Shown in pieces: positions 18,217 to 27,574 of a stretch of DNA of 64,000 nucleotides. The stretch comes from Paraperibacillus esterisolvens (GTDB lineage Bacteria; Bacillota; Bacilli; Bacillales; DSM-1321). Each line of letters begins with the position of its first letter. Position 1 is the stretch's first letter. The DNA lies in assembly GCF_046237625.1 (NCBI RefSeq), contig NZ_CP143545.1, positions 2,108,001-2,172,000 on the forward strand, read 5' to 3'. The notes beneath the pieces are model-generated. The model did no database searches. It had not been told where the DNA came from and saw only the letters and a program-made list of their open reading frames with translations. Made by a program: the position numbers and the translations under genes.

Positions 18217-18726
18217 GTGAAAATAGTGGTTTTGTCGGATACGCATATGCCGAGGAAGGGAAGGTCACTGCCAGTTCAGCTTAAAGCTGATTTAGAGAAT
18301 TGTGATTTGATTATTCATGGGGGTGACTGGCAGACACTTGATGTATATAAGGAACTTTCTTTGTATGGGGAAGTCAAGGGCGTATATGGAAATGTGGACG
18401 GAGAAGACATCAAGAAGCTCTTCCCTGAAAAAATCATAGTGGAATCAGGGCACGTAAGAATTGGCGTCACGCATGGACATGGCAAGGGTCTTACAACAGA
18501 AAGAAGAGCCAGGGCAGCGTTTGAAGACGAGGAGGTTCAGGCGGTCATATTCGGCCACTCGCATATTCCCCTCCTGAAGAAGGAGGGTGGAATCCTTATA
18601 TTCAACCCTGGTTCCCCGACTGACAAGAGGCGGCAGCCCCGTTATTCATTCGGAATTCTCACCATTGAGGGGGGCAGTGTGAGCGCCCGGCATGTTTTTT
18701 TCGATAAGCCTGTTTATGAAGAATAA
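18217..18726 (+). CDS. YfcE/MJ0936-type metallophosphoesterase
   Basis: GTG 18217 is chosen because GGAGGG lies seven bases upstream, better than the in-frame GTG 18202. 169 residues. All motifs of the calcineurin-like phosphodiesterase core are present in order: SDTHMP, GGD, GNVDG (the N of GNHD-type), THGHG and GHSHIP. It binds two metal ions, with Mn2+ usual. Family members hydrolyse phosphodiesters such as cyclic nucleotides, but the natural substrate is rarely known. Monocistronic. Confidence 0.9.
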   Translation: MKIVVLSDTHMPRKGRSLPVQLKADLENCDLIIHGGDWQTLDVYKELSLYGEVKGVYGNVDGEDIKKLFPEKIIVESGHVRIGVTHGHGKGLTTERRARAAFEDEEVQAVIFGHSHIPLLKKEGGILIFNPGSPTDKRRQPRYSFGILTIEGGSVSARHVFFDKPVYEE

Positions 18727-18944
18727 CCAGTTCCACGGTATTACTGCAGCCTAAATAGGCTGATGACTATACGGCCAGGAGTCATGGTTAAGCCATGAAA
18801 TCAGCCCATGCCAAATAAAGCATCACATCGTTTACCCCTTCTTAGGCATTGTAAGAACTTACTGTTCTTAATTACTCCATGAAAAAACCAAATTTTTTAA
18901 AATTGAAACCCAAAAATAGCCTTTAGAAAGGATCACAAGCAAAA

Positions 18945-18972
18945 AGAGCAGCCAGCATAAGGCCGGCTGCCC
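18945..18972 (-). terminator. Rho-independent terminator of the ArsP-type permease gene
   Basis: Read on the minus strand, GCAGCCGGCC and GGCTGC form a stem followed by TCTTTTT just after the permease stop codon. Confidence 0.7.
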
Positions 18973-18978
18973 TTCTGA

Positions 18979-20043
18979 TTAAAACAAATACATTCCGATA
19001 ATGCCGCTGATCGTACCGACGGCCGTAACTGAGGCCATCACGAAAAGAATCACTTTTTTCGGGAAAGACCGGGCAACCATCAGGATAGATGGAAGGCTGA
19101 TGGCCGGCAGGGTGACTAGTAAGGCTGCTGCCGGACCGGCACCGAGTCCGAACGCCATCATGGACTGGACAATCGGGATTTCTGCTGCTGTTGGGATGAC
19201 AAACAGCATTCCTGTAACGGCGAACAGGAGGATGATCAGGACTCCATCTGCTGCTGCCCCGCTGATATTAGGGAACAGCCAGACCCGTGCAGCTCCAAGC
19301 AGGAGGACACTTAGAAGATAAGCTGGTACAACGTATAATACCATGCTGCCCATGCTTTTCATCCATCTTGAAAGGAAAGAGCCTTTTACAGGTTCTGCAT
19401 CCTCAAGCAGTCCATCCATATCTTCCCCTTCAGTGTCCTTTGCAAATCGGTTTGCAAAATAACTTACCCCAAATGTCAGGATCAGCCCGGCTGCCAGGCG
19501 AAGAAGCATGAACTTCCAGGAAAGCACAAAGGTCATGAAAATGAGCACAGCAGGATTGATTGCAGGATTTCCAATCCAAAAAGCAAGGCTTGCACCGACA
19601 GAAGCCTTACGCTTTCTCATCCCGATGGCAATCGGCGCTGCACAGCAGCTGCACATCATCCCGGGAAGAGAAGCTGCTCCGCCTGCTGCGGTGCTGCCAA
19701 AGGATGTTTTTCCAAGAACTTTCAGAAGCCATCCGGAAGGTATGAGAACCTGAATCAGCGACCCAAGGAGAATACCCAGGACAGCTGCCTTCCAAACAGC
19801 GGCAAAGTAGGCTGAAGCATAACTCCATGCACTGTCCCAGGAAGGTGCAGGCAGATCTCCTTCGCCTATAATGGAGGTGCCAATAGAGCTGGTGGTGAAC
19901 GCAAGTATGACTTTATGATAATAAGGCCACCATTTTACATAAAATAGGCCGGCTATCGCGACGAAAAGAAAGAGACCGACTAAAAGAATCGTCTTTTTGC
20001 TATGTGCTTCAGGCTTGTTAACTGCAGCATGTATAGGTGACAT
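18979..20043 (-). CDS. ArsP_1/DUF318 family permease
   Basis: ATG 20043 is preferred because AAAGGAG is nine bases upstream; a longer frame to 20073 has no site. 354 residues, about eight to nine helices. The diagnostic cysteine cluster GMMCSCCAAPIAIGMRKR lies near residue 130, followed by a long cytoplasmic acidic loop and a second half with ATAEIPIVQSM. The family includes ArsP, which exports organoarsenicals, and YraQ-type proteins. Arsenic export is a possibility, but no arsR or arsM is nearby. It is divergent from mnmH. Confidence 0.85.
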   Translation of the reverse strand: MSPIHAAVNKPEAHSKKTILLVGLFLFVAIAGLFYVKWWPYYHKVILAFTTSSIGTSIIGEGDLPAPSWDSAWSYASAYFAAVWKAAVLGILLGSLIQVLIPSGWLLKVLGKTSFGSTAAGGAASLPGMMCSCCAAPIAIGMRKRKASVGASLAFWIGNPAINPAVLIFMTFVLSWKFMLLRLAAGLILTFGVSYFANRFAKDTEGEDMDGLLEDAEPVKGSFLSRWMKSMGSMVLYVVPAYLLSVLLLGAARVWLFPNISGAAADGVLIILLFAVTGMLFVIPTAAEIPIVQSMMAFGLGAGPAAALLVTLPAISLPSILMVARSFPKKVILFVMASVTAVGTISGIIGMYLF

Positions 20044-20211
20044 CTCACAAATCTCCTTTAAATAAATTATCAAAGATTCATTTTACCACACTATTACTTA
20101 CATGGATATCGATGAGTTTCCTGATAGTCTCAACGCTTATATCACACTGTAAAATATGGTATAATTCATTAGTTAACGAAATTGCGGCATTTACAAAAGG
20201 AGGAGCTTTCA

Positions 20212-21258
20212 TTGTTCCAGGATTTAATGATAGATGATCTTCTTACTAAACGTGAAAAAAAACAGCTGGTGCTGGTCGATGTCCGTTCCCCTTCAGAATA
20301 TATGGATTCTACCATTCCAGGCAGCATAAATATTCCCATATTTGATGACAGGGAACGAGAAGAGATTGGAACCATCTATAAACAGATAGGTGTTTCAGAA
20401 GCAAAAGAAAGAGGACTTGAAATTGTTTCTGCCAAACTTCCTTCTTTCATCAAAGAATTTCAGACCATCCCTGGGGACAAGGCGGTATTCTGCTGGAGAG
20501 GCGGAATGAGAAGCCGCACCTCGGCAACGGTCCTTGACCTCATGGGCATCAAGGCGTTCCGTTTAAGCGGCGGTTTCCGTGCCTATCGTAAATGGGTAGT
20601 GAGTCAGCTTGAAGACTTTCAGATTCAATCAGAGGCCTATGTTCTGAACGGTTACACGGGAACCGGAAAAACGCTGCTGCTTCATCAGCTGAAAAAGGAA
20701 GGATACAGTGTCATTGATTTAGAAGGCCTGGCCGGGCACAGAGGCTCGATTTTTGGTCAGATTGGGACAAGACCCAATAATCAAAAAATGTTCGAAGCAC
20801 TGCTTTTCGAAGAATTGACACAGATGAAAGATTCACCCTTTATCCTTTTTGAAGCTGAAAGCCGGAGAATTGGGAAGGTGGTCCTTCCGGATTTTGTGGA
20901 TCAGAAGAAGCTTTCGGGAAAACAGATATTCATTGATATGCCTCTTGAAGAAAGGGTCAAGCATATTCTCGACGATTATCAGCCATGGCTTCATCAGGAA
21001 GAAAGCATTAAAGCGTTCAAAAAAATAGAACGAAGGATTCATACACCAATTGCAGCTGAAATCGGCAGCTCCCTGGAAAGAGGAGATTTCGAAACAGCGG
21101 TGGCCCTCCTGCTGAAACATTATTATGATCCCCGTTATGATTTTTCTAAAGGAAATTATCCGAAGGAAAATATCAAGACCATCAAAGCCAAAAACGCGGA
21201 GGAAGCGCTTCTTGCCTTAAAGAAATTCCTGCCGGATACCGCAAGGACCGTTAAATGA
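20212..21258 (+). CDS. mnmH: tRNA 2-selenouridine/geranyl-2-thiouridine synthase
   Basis: TTG 20212 is chosen because AAAGGAGG is eight bases before it; the upstream in-frame TTG has no site. 348 residues. An N-terminal rhodanese domain holds the catalytic Cys94 in FCWRGGMRSRT. A C-terminal P-loop domain holds GYTGTGKT (residues 147-154). The enzyme (SelU/YbbB) replaces sulfur by selenium at the wobble uridine of tRNA Lys/Glu/Gln through a geranylated intermediate. It needs selenophosphate from SelD, which is not in this window. Single-gene unit with terminator. Confidence 0.93.
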   Translation: MFQDLMIDDLLTKREKKQLVLVDVRSPSEYMDSTIPGSINIPIFDDREREEIGTIYKQIGVSEAKERGLEIVSAKLPSFIKEFQTIPGDKAVFCWRGGMRSRTSATVLDLMGIKAFRLSGGFRAYRKWVVSQLEDFQIQSEAYVLNGYTGTGKTLLLHQLKKEGYSVIDLEGLAGHRGSIFGQIGTRPNNQKMFEALLFEELTQMKDSPFILFEAESRRIGKVVLPDFVDQKKLSGKQIFIDMPLEERVKHILDDYQPWLHQEESIKAFKKIERRIHTPIAAEIGSSLERGDFETAVALLLKHYYDPRYDFSKGNYPKENIKTIKAKNAEEALLALKKFLPDTARTVK

Positions 21259-21268
21259 ATAAAAGATG

Positions 21269-21306
21269 AAAAAGAGCGGAATATAATCACTTCCGCTCTT
21301 TTTTCT
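21269..21306 (+). terminator. Rho-independent terminator
   Basis: AAAGAGCGGA pairs with TCCGCTCTTT across an AT-rich loop and is followed by TTTT. Ends mnmH. Confidence 0.85.
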
Positions 21307-21446
21307 AGATATTTTAGACTGTTTTTTTGAAAAGATTTGCTTAAGTATATAAATGCCAGTACTGATGTATAAGGCAAAATGATGTTCATAATACTTCCTT
21401 CACTATAAAATATAAGTACTTTACTCGGAATAAAGGGGGATAAGTA

Positions 21447-22586
21447 ATGATTTTTTATAAAAATGAACAACAAAAGAATTATATGGAAAAATTGGGAAAG
21501 CTCACTGAGCGTTTTTCTGAACGGGCCGAAGCTTTGGATGAATCCGGTGCATTCCCTTTTGATAACATCCAGGAACTCAAGGACTTCGGTTATACCCGTC
21601 TTACTCTTCCTAAAGAATATGGAGGATTGGGAGGGGGCCTTTATGACTTTCTTCTCGGCCAGGAGAAAATCGCAATGGCATGCGGCCCAACTTCCCTTGC
21701 AATCGGCTGGCATGTAGGAATCGTGCACCAGCTGGCGGAAAAGCGTCACTGGAAACCCGACGTACTGGATGAAGTGTTCCATCAGGTTGCCGATGGTGCC
21801 TTGCTTAACAGCGCAGCAACAGAGGCCCAGACGGGAAGTCCGACAAGGGGAGGCCGTCCGGGAACTTCTGCCAGGAGAGAAGGCAATCACTGGATCCTTT
21901 CAGGAAGGAAAACATATACCACATTATCACCTGTGCTCGACCTCATTCAGGTCAGTGCATGGGTGGAGGAAGAGAACGGAGTTGGCTGGTTCCTCGTTCA
22001 CCGGGATCAGGAGGGAGTAAGTTTTGAGGATACATGGGATATGATCTCGATGCAGGGAACAGCAAGCAATGATTTAATTTTGGACCAGGTTCAAGTAGAG
22101 GATAGGTACTTTGTCGAAAAGCCCGGGAAACGTAAAACTTTGGGAGAGGGCTGGCTGCTCCATATTCCGGCATGTTATATCGGCATCGCCGGTGCAGCGA
22201 GAAATTATGCCCTGAAATTCGCGAGGGAATACAGTCCCAACAGCCTCAATGGGCCGATAAGAGACCTGCCAAATGTGCAGCGCCTGGTCGGGGAAATGGA
22301 ATTGGAATACCTGCAAGCCAGACACTTATTATACTCGGTTGCAGATAAATGGGAAGAAGGCAGCATGCGGGAAGAGCTTGCCAGGGAACTGGGGGCAGTC
22401 AAAACGAGCGTCACGAATACCAGCCTTTCAATCGTAGATAAGGCAATGAGGATTGTTGGAGCCAAAAGCCTTCAGCGGAAAAATCCGCTTCAGCGTTACT
22501 ACAGGGATGTCCGAGCCGGCCTCCATAACCCGCCGATGGACGATACTTCGTACTCCGTCCTGGCAAAAACCGTTCTATATGAGTGA
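21447..22586 (+). CDS. Acyl-CoA dehydrogenase-family flavoprotein
   Basis: 379 residues, ATG after AAAGGGGG. The family core is clear: LPKEYGGLGGG in the N-terminal helical domain, then the LNSAATEAQTGSP and WILSGRKTYTT beta-barrel segments. The C-terminal position that usually carries the YEGTxxI motif with catalytic Glu reads RAGLHNPPMDDTSY instead. This fits the oxidase/monooxygenase branch (YdbM- and DszC-like) rather than a classical beta-oxidation dehydrogenase. The substrate is unknown. Monocistronic with its own terminator. Confidence 0.87.
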   Translation: MIFYKNEQQKNYMEKLGKLTERFSERAEALDESGAFPFDNIQELKDFGYTRLTLPKEYGGLGGGLYDFLLGQEKIAMACGPTSLAIGWHVGIVHQLAEKRHWKPDVLDEVFHQVADGALLNSAATEAQTGSPTRGGRPGTSARREGNHWILSGRKTYTTLSPVLDLIQVSAWVEEENGVGWFLVHRDQEGVSFEDTWDMISMQGTASNDLILDQVQVEDRYFVEKPGKRKTLGEGWLLHIPACYIGIAGAARNYALKFAREYSPNSLNGPIRDLPNVQRLVGEMELEYLQARHLLYSVADKWEEGSMREELARELGAVKTSVTNTSLSIVDKAMRIVGAKSLQRKNPLQRYYRDVRAGLHNPPMDDTSYSVLAKTVLYE

Positions 22587-22592
22587 TTTGAA

Positions 22593-22623
22593 AGAGGATG
22601 TCACATGGCATCCTATTTTTTTC
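22593..22623 (+). terminator. Rho-independent terminator
   Basis: AGGATG and CATCCT stem with a short loop followed by ATTTTTTT after the acyl-CoA dehydrogenase-like gene. Confidence 0.85.
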
Positions 22624-22783
22624 ATTTTAAATTTACGCTTCTGTACCGGCTTTTTAAAAGTATCTATTTCTACTTCAAAATAAAAGCCGAAGACAGTCTC
22701 CTTTTACTTTAATTGACAGGCATAAAACCTTCCTCCGGGACAAAAATTAAAGTCAATTGATTTTTAATGAAGGGAGGCCGACA

Positions 22784-24130
22784 ATGAAAAAGGCAGGCTG
22801 TAATACGGATTCGGAAAAAAGTTTAAAATGGTGGCAGCTTTCCATGATTGGCATTGGATGTATCATCGGGACGGGCTTTTTCCTGGGTTCGAGCATTGCC
22901 ATAAAAATGACCGGCCCTTCAGTGCTGATCTCATTTGTCGTTGCTGCCACAGGTACGTACCTGGTTTTTGATGCCCTTTCAAAACTTGCAGCTTCAGATC
23001 CCCAAAAGGGATCCTTCTGTGCTTATGCAAACCAGGCTTTCGGCAGATGGGCAAGATTTGGCTGTGGATGGACTTATTGGTGTTCGGAGCTCTTGATCAT
23101 GGGAAGCCAGCTCACCGCCCTGTCCATCTTTGCAAGGTTCTGGTTCCCAAGTGTCCCGATGTGGCTGTTTGCGGCAGGATTCGGGATTCTCGGGATCGTG
23201 GTTCTCCTCATTGGCACCAAAGGCTTTGATAAGCTGGAGAATGTTTTCGCTGTCACAAAGGTGGCAGCCATCCTCATGTTTATCGTCATTGCCCTTCTAG
23301 CCTTGTTCGGCGTGATAGACAGCCACGGTTCAAATACGAATTTCCCGGGCACGATGGAAGAAATTTTTCCGAATGGCTACAGAGGTCTCTGGTCTTCGCT
23401 GATTTATGCGTTCTATGCTTTCGGCGGCATCGAAATTATGGGAATCATGGCCATCCGTTTGAAGGATAAAAAAGATGCACCCAAATCGGGTAAGTTGATG
23501 CTCCTTCTTTTGACGGTGATTTATCTGATATCAGTAGCTCTTGCGGTCGTTCTGGTCAGCAGCAGCCGTATTAATACAAAGGAAAGTCCTTTTGTCTCGG
23601 CGCTGGATAAATATCATCTTCCGCTTATTCCTGACATCTTTAATGCCGCATTGATTGTGGCGGGTTTTTCCACCATGGTCGCTTCTTTATTCGCAGTGAC
23701 CAGCATTCTCATGACACTGTCAGAGGATGGTGACGCACCGAAAGTATTTTCATTGCAGGGAAAGCTGAAGGTTCCGGTTCCTTCCCTGTTCCTGACTGTG
23801 TTTGTCCTGGCTCTTTCCATTCTTGCAGCTCTTTTGATGCCCGGCAGGCTATATGAATATGTCACTACGGGTGCAGGGCTGATGCTGCTTTATAACTGGA
23901 CATTCATACTGCTTTCATCACAGAAGCTCTCTAAGCCCCGGACAAAAGAGACGATCAAGAGATGGACCGGCATCATCCTTATCGCCTTGGCAGTAAGCGG
24001 AACCCTGTTTGAAAAAGAAACCAGGCCCGGCTTTTTTATCAGCCTCGCTTTTGTTTTAGTCATAGGAGCTGTGGCCTTCCTCATGAAATCTTTTTGGGAC
24101 AGGGAGACGATTAAAAGCGGCCTTGATTGA
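22784..24130 (+). CDS. APC-superfamily amino acid permease
   Basis: ATG 22784 follows AAGGGAGG by six bases, better than the upstream TTG. 448 residues, twelve helices. The first helix has the substrate-binding break IGIGCIIGTGFFLGSS, the hallmark of APC amino acid/cation transporters, and helix six has YAFYAFGGIEIMG. It imports an amino acid with a proton. Specificity is not apparent. A very strong bidirectional terminator separates it from the convergent LysE gene. Confidence 0.9.
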   Translation: MKKAGCNTDSEKSLKWWQLSMIGIGCIIGTGFFLGSSIAIKMTGPSVLISFVVAATGTYLVFDALSKLAASDPQKGSFCAYANQAFGRWARFGCGWTYWCSELLIMGSQLTALSIFARFWFPSVPMWLFAAGFGILGIVVLLIGTKGFDKLENVFAVTKVAAILMFIVIALLALFGVIDSHGSNTNFPGTMEEIFPNGYRGLWSSLIYAFYAFGGIEIMGIMAIRLKDKKDAPKSGKLMLLLLTVIYLISVALAVVLVSSSRINTKESPFVSALDKYHLPLIPDIFNAALIVAGFSTMVASLFAVTSILMTLSEDGDAPKVFSLQGKLKVPVPSLFLTVFVLALSILAALLMPGRLYEYVTTGAGLMLLYNWTFILLSSQKLSKPRTKETIKRWTGIILIALAVSGTLFEKETRPGFFISLAFVLVIGAVAFLMKSFWDRETIKSGLD

Positions 24131-24138
24131 CAATACGG

Positions 24139-24187
24139 TTCTATAATAATAACCGCCTGCTCTTTTCAGGCGGTTATTATTATAGAA
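24139..24187. terminator. Bidirectional terminator, perfect 21-bp stem
   Basis: Bases 24139-24159 are the exact reverse complement of 24167-24187, with a seven-base loop CTCTTTT. It ends both the amino acid permease gene and the convergent LysE-family gene, whose stop codon lies inside the stem. Confidence 0.88.
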
Positions 24188-24812
24188 ATATTTCCTTAAA
24201 GGCCTGATATCCAAAGTAAATTCCGAAACCAATCAGCGATATTCCGGAAAGTATCGAAATGAGCGTCAGCAGCCCCGAACGCAAAATCCTTCGGAATCCG
24301 CTGGATACAGCCGCCATGGTTACATCCCAAAGCAATACTCCGCTGAAAATGGCTGAGCTGTAAAGGATAAGCTGCTCATTGCTATAAGATGAAGCAGTCT
24401 TGGCCAATACCGAACCATAAATCCCGATCCAAAATAAAATGGTGATGGGATTGGAAATGGACATCAAAAAACCCGAGATAAACGATTTAAGGGAGGACTC
24501 TTTTTCCCTTGAGTTCCTGATGGACACTTTTCCGGCTGCAATAATGCTTTCTATGCCCGTATAAATGAGCACAAAGCTCCCAAAAGACCATAATAAAGTC
24601 TTAATGAAACCTATTTCAATAAATTGGGCCAGCCCAAAATAAACAAGCAGCATATAAATCATGTCAGCAGCAGTAGCCCCGAGTCCCACCAGCCATGCGT
24701 TCCAAAATCCATCCTTTATCCCTCTATCCATCTGTGCTGCATTCACCGGTCCAATCGGAGCGGCAAGGGACAGCCCGAGAAAAATATAACTGAGGATCAA
24801 GCTCAAATACAT
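24180..24812 (-). CDS. LysE/RhtB family amino acid exporter
   Basis: 210 residues, ATG behind GGGGAGG with a very short spacer. Six helices. The N-terminal FLGLSLAAPIGPVNAAQMDRG is the family signature, and the first loop and SNPITILFWIGI segment are also conserved. The protein would export basic or other amino acids and relieve intracellular excess. It is convergent with an amino acid importer. The substrate is not specified by the sequence. Confidence 0.88.
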   Translation of the reverse strand: MYLSLILSYIFLGLSLAAPIGPVNAAQMDRGIKDGFWNAWLVGLGATAADMIYMLLVYFGLAQFIEIGFIKTLLWSFGSFVLIYTGIESIIAAGKVSIRNSREKESSLKSFISGFLMSISNPITILFWIGIYGSVLAKTASSYSNEQLILYSSAIFSGVLLWDVTMAAVSSGFRRILRSGLLTLISILSGISLIGFGIYFGYQAFKEIFL

Positions 24813-25003
24813 CTACCTCCCCTTCAGACGCCATAGGCTTATACATATGTATTCAGCCGCTGCAGCTTGTACAACTGAAGGGATAAACTTTTTTCCGCCG
24901 GAACTTCTGCCTATTCATAAAGCCGGGTACTGATAGCTCTCCGCCTTATAATAACGCCTGTTTGTGGAAGACTTAAGATACAGCAGATAAGGGTGGTAAT
25001 TTT

Positions 25004-25504
25004 ATGGACACATGGAATATACATAAAAGACAGATGAACGTGACGGCAGCAGAAAAACTGATATGGAGTATCGCACTTCCAGGATTCGGACAATTGCTGA
25101 ATGGCAAGTACATAAAAGGTATCATTTTCATTTTGCTTGAATTTATCATTAACATCAAAGCACATTTTAATCAGATCATCATGCTTAGTTTTAATGGGAA
25201 AACCCAGGAAGCCGTTGAACTAGTGGATTATGGATGGATTTTATTTTATCCGTGTTTATATTTCTTTTCCATGTGGGATGCGTTTAAGGATGGAGGGGGA
25301 GGGAGCTCTCCGTTTGCCTTCCTGCCTTTTGCAGGGGCAGCATTTTCTGTTACGGTGGGTATTTTTTATTCTTCTGAATTCAGATGGAATGGATATTTGC
25401 CTGGAATCATCTGGCTGCCTATGCTTTTCCTCCTGCCCGGGCTTGTGATTGGCTGGTTCATTCAATGGATTCTAATTCGGAGATTTCCTTCAGGAGCAGC
25501 CTGA
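25004..25504 (+). CDS. TM2-like small membrane protein
   Basis: 166 residues, ATG after AAGGGTGG. An early LPGFGQLLNGKYIKGIIF segment resembles the PG-x-GQ-x-Y-x-G-K-x-x-KG turn of TM2 and DUF5683-type proteins, and four membrane helices follow. The function is unknown. It is followed at short distance by the broken MEDS gene on the same strand. Confidence 0.65.
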   Translation: MDTWNIHKRQMNVTAAEKLIWSIALPGFGQLLNGKYIKGIIFILLEFIINIKAHFNQIIMLSFNGKTQEAVELVDYGWILFYPCLYFFSMWDAFKDGGGGSSPFAFLPFAGAAFSVTVGIFYSSEFRWNGYLPGIIWLPMLFLLPGLVIGWFIQWILIRRFPSGAA

Positions 25505-25672
25505 CTCTTGTCTATATGAAGTCATGGAATGGTGTCCCTCGTTACAATGTTATGGTTCCGCTCCATACCAAAACTTGAATTTTTGCTGATTATCACGATG
25601 GTCCATGGTATTATTAGAACATTGATTACTACATTCTCACATTCAATCTTTTCTAAAGGTGGAATTCACAAC

Positions 25673-26203
25673 TTGGAAACCCAATTGGCAAAAGCGGTAA
25701 AAAATATGAAACTGGACAGCGGACACTGGCTCTATCTTTATAATAATCAAGAGGTTTATATGAAGGATCTCCTTTCCTTCGTTGAAACGGGAATCCAGAC
25801 AGGAACACATATTTTACTTGTAGATAATGACCGTAATTATTAAATGCTTGAAAATATACTGGCCTATGTGAAAAAAGAAGATTATCTTCGAAAAATTCAC
25901 TTTAAAAATAACTTTGACTTCTACTTCCAGCAGGGTGACTTTCATATTCCTTCTATTATTGAGGATTTCAGGCAAACCGTACAATCGATTACAGCGGGTG
26001 GGACAAATACTATCCGTACCTGGGCACATGTAGAGTGGGGCAATGAACAGGAAATTATGGAAAAAATCACGGATTATGAAAAGAAGGCAGACAAACTGGT
26101 CCAGGAAGACGGGCTGCTGTCCATCTGTGCCTATCATTCGATCAGGACTCCGGCGTCCATGCAGGATGTACTTGAGAACTGCCATGATGCTGTCTTCCAT
26201 TAA
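25673..26203 (+). pseudogene. MEDS-domain sensor gene with in-frame stop
   Basis: TTG 25673 follows AAAGGTGG. The frame reads a MEDS (methanogen/methylotroph DcmR sensory) domain: HWLYLYNNQEVYMKDLLSFVETGIQTG, then a TAA at 25841-25843 after NDRNY. The same frame then continues unbroken (MLENILAYVKKEDY to a final HDAVFH) until 26203. In intact relatives the position is usually Glu (NYEML), so GAA to TAA by one substitution would explain it. An ATG directly after the stop has no ribosome site. Either a recent nonsense mutation or a sequencing error. Confidence 0.78.
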
Positions 26204-26332
26204 TAAAAATTAAAGACTGATACTGATACATGCCGGGACTATGGGAATTAATCAGCATATTTTTTGTTTTTTTGAAACCTATGGCAGCTTGTAACGTAAT
26301 ACAGTTATGAATCGTTGGAAGGAGAAATTTTT

Positions 26333-26974
26333 ATGCAAGAAGCTATTTCGGTTGGAAGGAGATCCTTGTTCCAAAAAGTGATCTCAGTATTCATCATTAC
26401 TCTTATCATCGCGACTGCAGGTTTATATGCAGGCCAATTTGTCCCTGCGGCACTGATGCTGCCGCTCATCATTGCTGAACTCATTATGCTCATATCAGCT
26501 TTCTGGCTGAGAAAAAGAAAATCAGTGGGTTATGCATTCGTATATGCCTTTGCTTTGATTTCCGGCATCACTACCTATCCAATCGTCAATTACTATGTTT
26601 CCCAGTCAGGCGCACAGATAGTGCTGTACGCCTTCGGAATGACGCTTGGCATATTCCTGGTCTTTGGCTTTGTTGGCACGAAAACAAAGAAAGACCTGGG
26701 ATTCTTGGGCTCCTTTTTACTGGTTGCCCTTTTGGCCCTGATTTTTGTAGGGATCTTCAGCCTGTTCAGCCCATTGAATGACGGCGGACTCCTTGCTTTT
26801 TCTGGAATCGGCGCCCTGGTCTTTTCCCTTTATATCCTCTATGACTTCAATCAAATGAAACACAGGGGAATCAGCGAAGAGATGGTGCCGCTTCTCGCGC
26901 TGTCCTTATATCTCGACTTTTTAAATCTGTTCATCAACCTGCTCCGCTTTATCGGAATCCTGAGCAGGGACTAG
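26333..26974 (+). CDS. Bax inhibitor-1 / YccA family membrane protein
   Basis: ATG 26333 follows GAAGGAG, better than the TTG at 26315. 213 residues and seven helices, with typical segments ISAFWLRKRKSVGYAFVYAF and the C-terminal LSLYLDFLNLFINLLRF that carries the conserved acidic residue. BI-1 family proteins (YetJ in B. subtilis) are pH-sensitive calcium leak channels. Probably monocistronic or weakly coupled to the GNAT gene that follows. Confidence 0.9.
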   Translation: MQEAISVGRRSLFQKVISVFIITLIIATAGLYAGQFVPAALMLPLIIAELIMLISAFWLRKRKSVGYAFVYAFALISGITTYPIVNYYVSQSGAQIVLYAFGMTLGIFLVFGFVGTKTKKDLGFLGSFLLVALLALIFVGIFSLFSPLNDGGLLAFSGIGALVFSLYILYDFNQMKHRGISEEMVPLLALSLYLDFLNLFINLLRFIGILSRD

Positions 26975-27039
26975 TACCTAAGGTGTATGCAGCCCTGCTG
27001 TGTGCATCTTTTTTGTTTGATAGGAAGGGGGAGGTATTC

Positions 27040-27510
27040 CTGGCTGAAATAGTATTGAAGAAAATTACCGATCTTTCCGGGGAGAATCTAACCGAAATAT
27101 GGCTGGAAAGCAGGAAGGAAGGCTTTCATTTTATCGGGAGGCTGATCAAGGAATATGAAGATGGAGCAAATTGCTTCAGCCTTCCGGGCGAATGCTTATT
27201 TGGTGTATATCGCGGAAAGGATCTCATTGGAATTGGAGGAATTAATCAAGATCCTCATGATACTTCGAAAAAAATAGGAAGAGTGAGAAGATTTTATATA
27301 TCACCGCTCTACAGGCGTACGGGTGCCGGCAGCATGCTCCTTGGACGGCTGAAACGGGAGGCGGAGGTGCATTTTGAGACTCTCCTCCTTCATACTGACA
27401 CAGAGAGGGGAGCCTTATTTTATGAAGCAAACGGATTCAGAAAGGCAAAAGGCCAGGTTAAAGCCACCCATTTTCTCTCGCTTGCGGATACTGTCAGAAT
27501 TCTTAAATAA
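27040..27510 (+). CDS. GNAT family N-acetyltransferase
   Basis: The best ribosome site (GGGGGAGG) sits five bases before CTG 27040, giving a 156-residue protein that begins LAEIVLKKITDLSGENL. In-frame GTG 26983 has no site and adds residues unlike the family. Acetyl-CoA binding motif A is RRFYISPLYRRTGAGSMLLGRL, with the Q/R-x-x-G-x-G/A turn as R-R-T-G-A-G, and motif B contains ALFYEANGF. The acceptor is unknown. The CTG start is unusual and should be checked. Confidence 0.8.
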   Translation: MAEIVLKKITDLSGENLTEIWLESRKEGFHFIGRLIKEYEDGANCFSLPGECLFGVYRGKDLIGIGGINQDPHDTSKKIGRVRRFYISPLYRRTGAGSMLLGRLKREAEVHFETLLLHTDTERGALFYEANGFRKAKGQVKATHFLSLADTVRILK

Positions 27511-27574
27511 TCGTTGATTTAAAAGGGTACCCTTGATACGCTTGAATAAAACAGATAGAGAGGGGTATTGGTTC

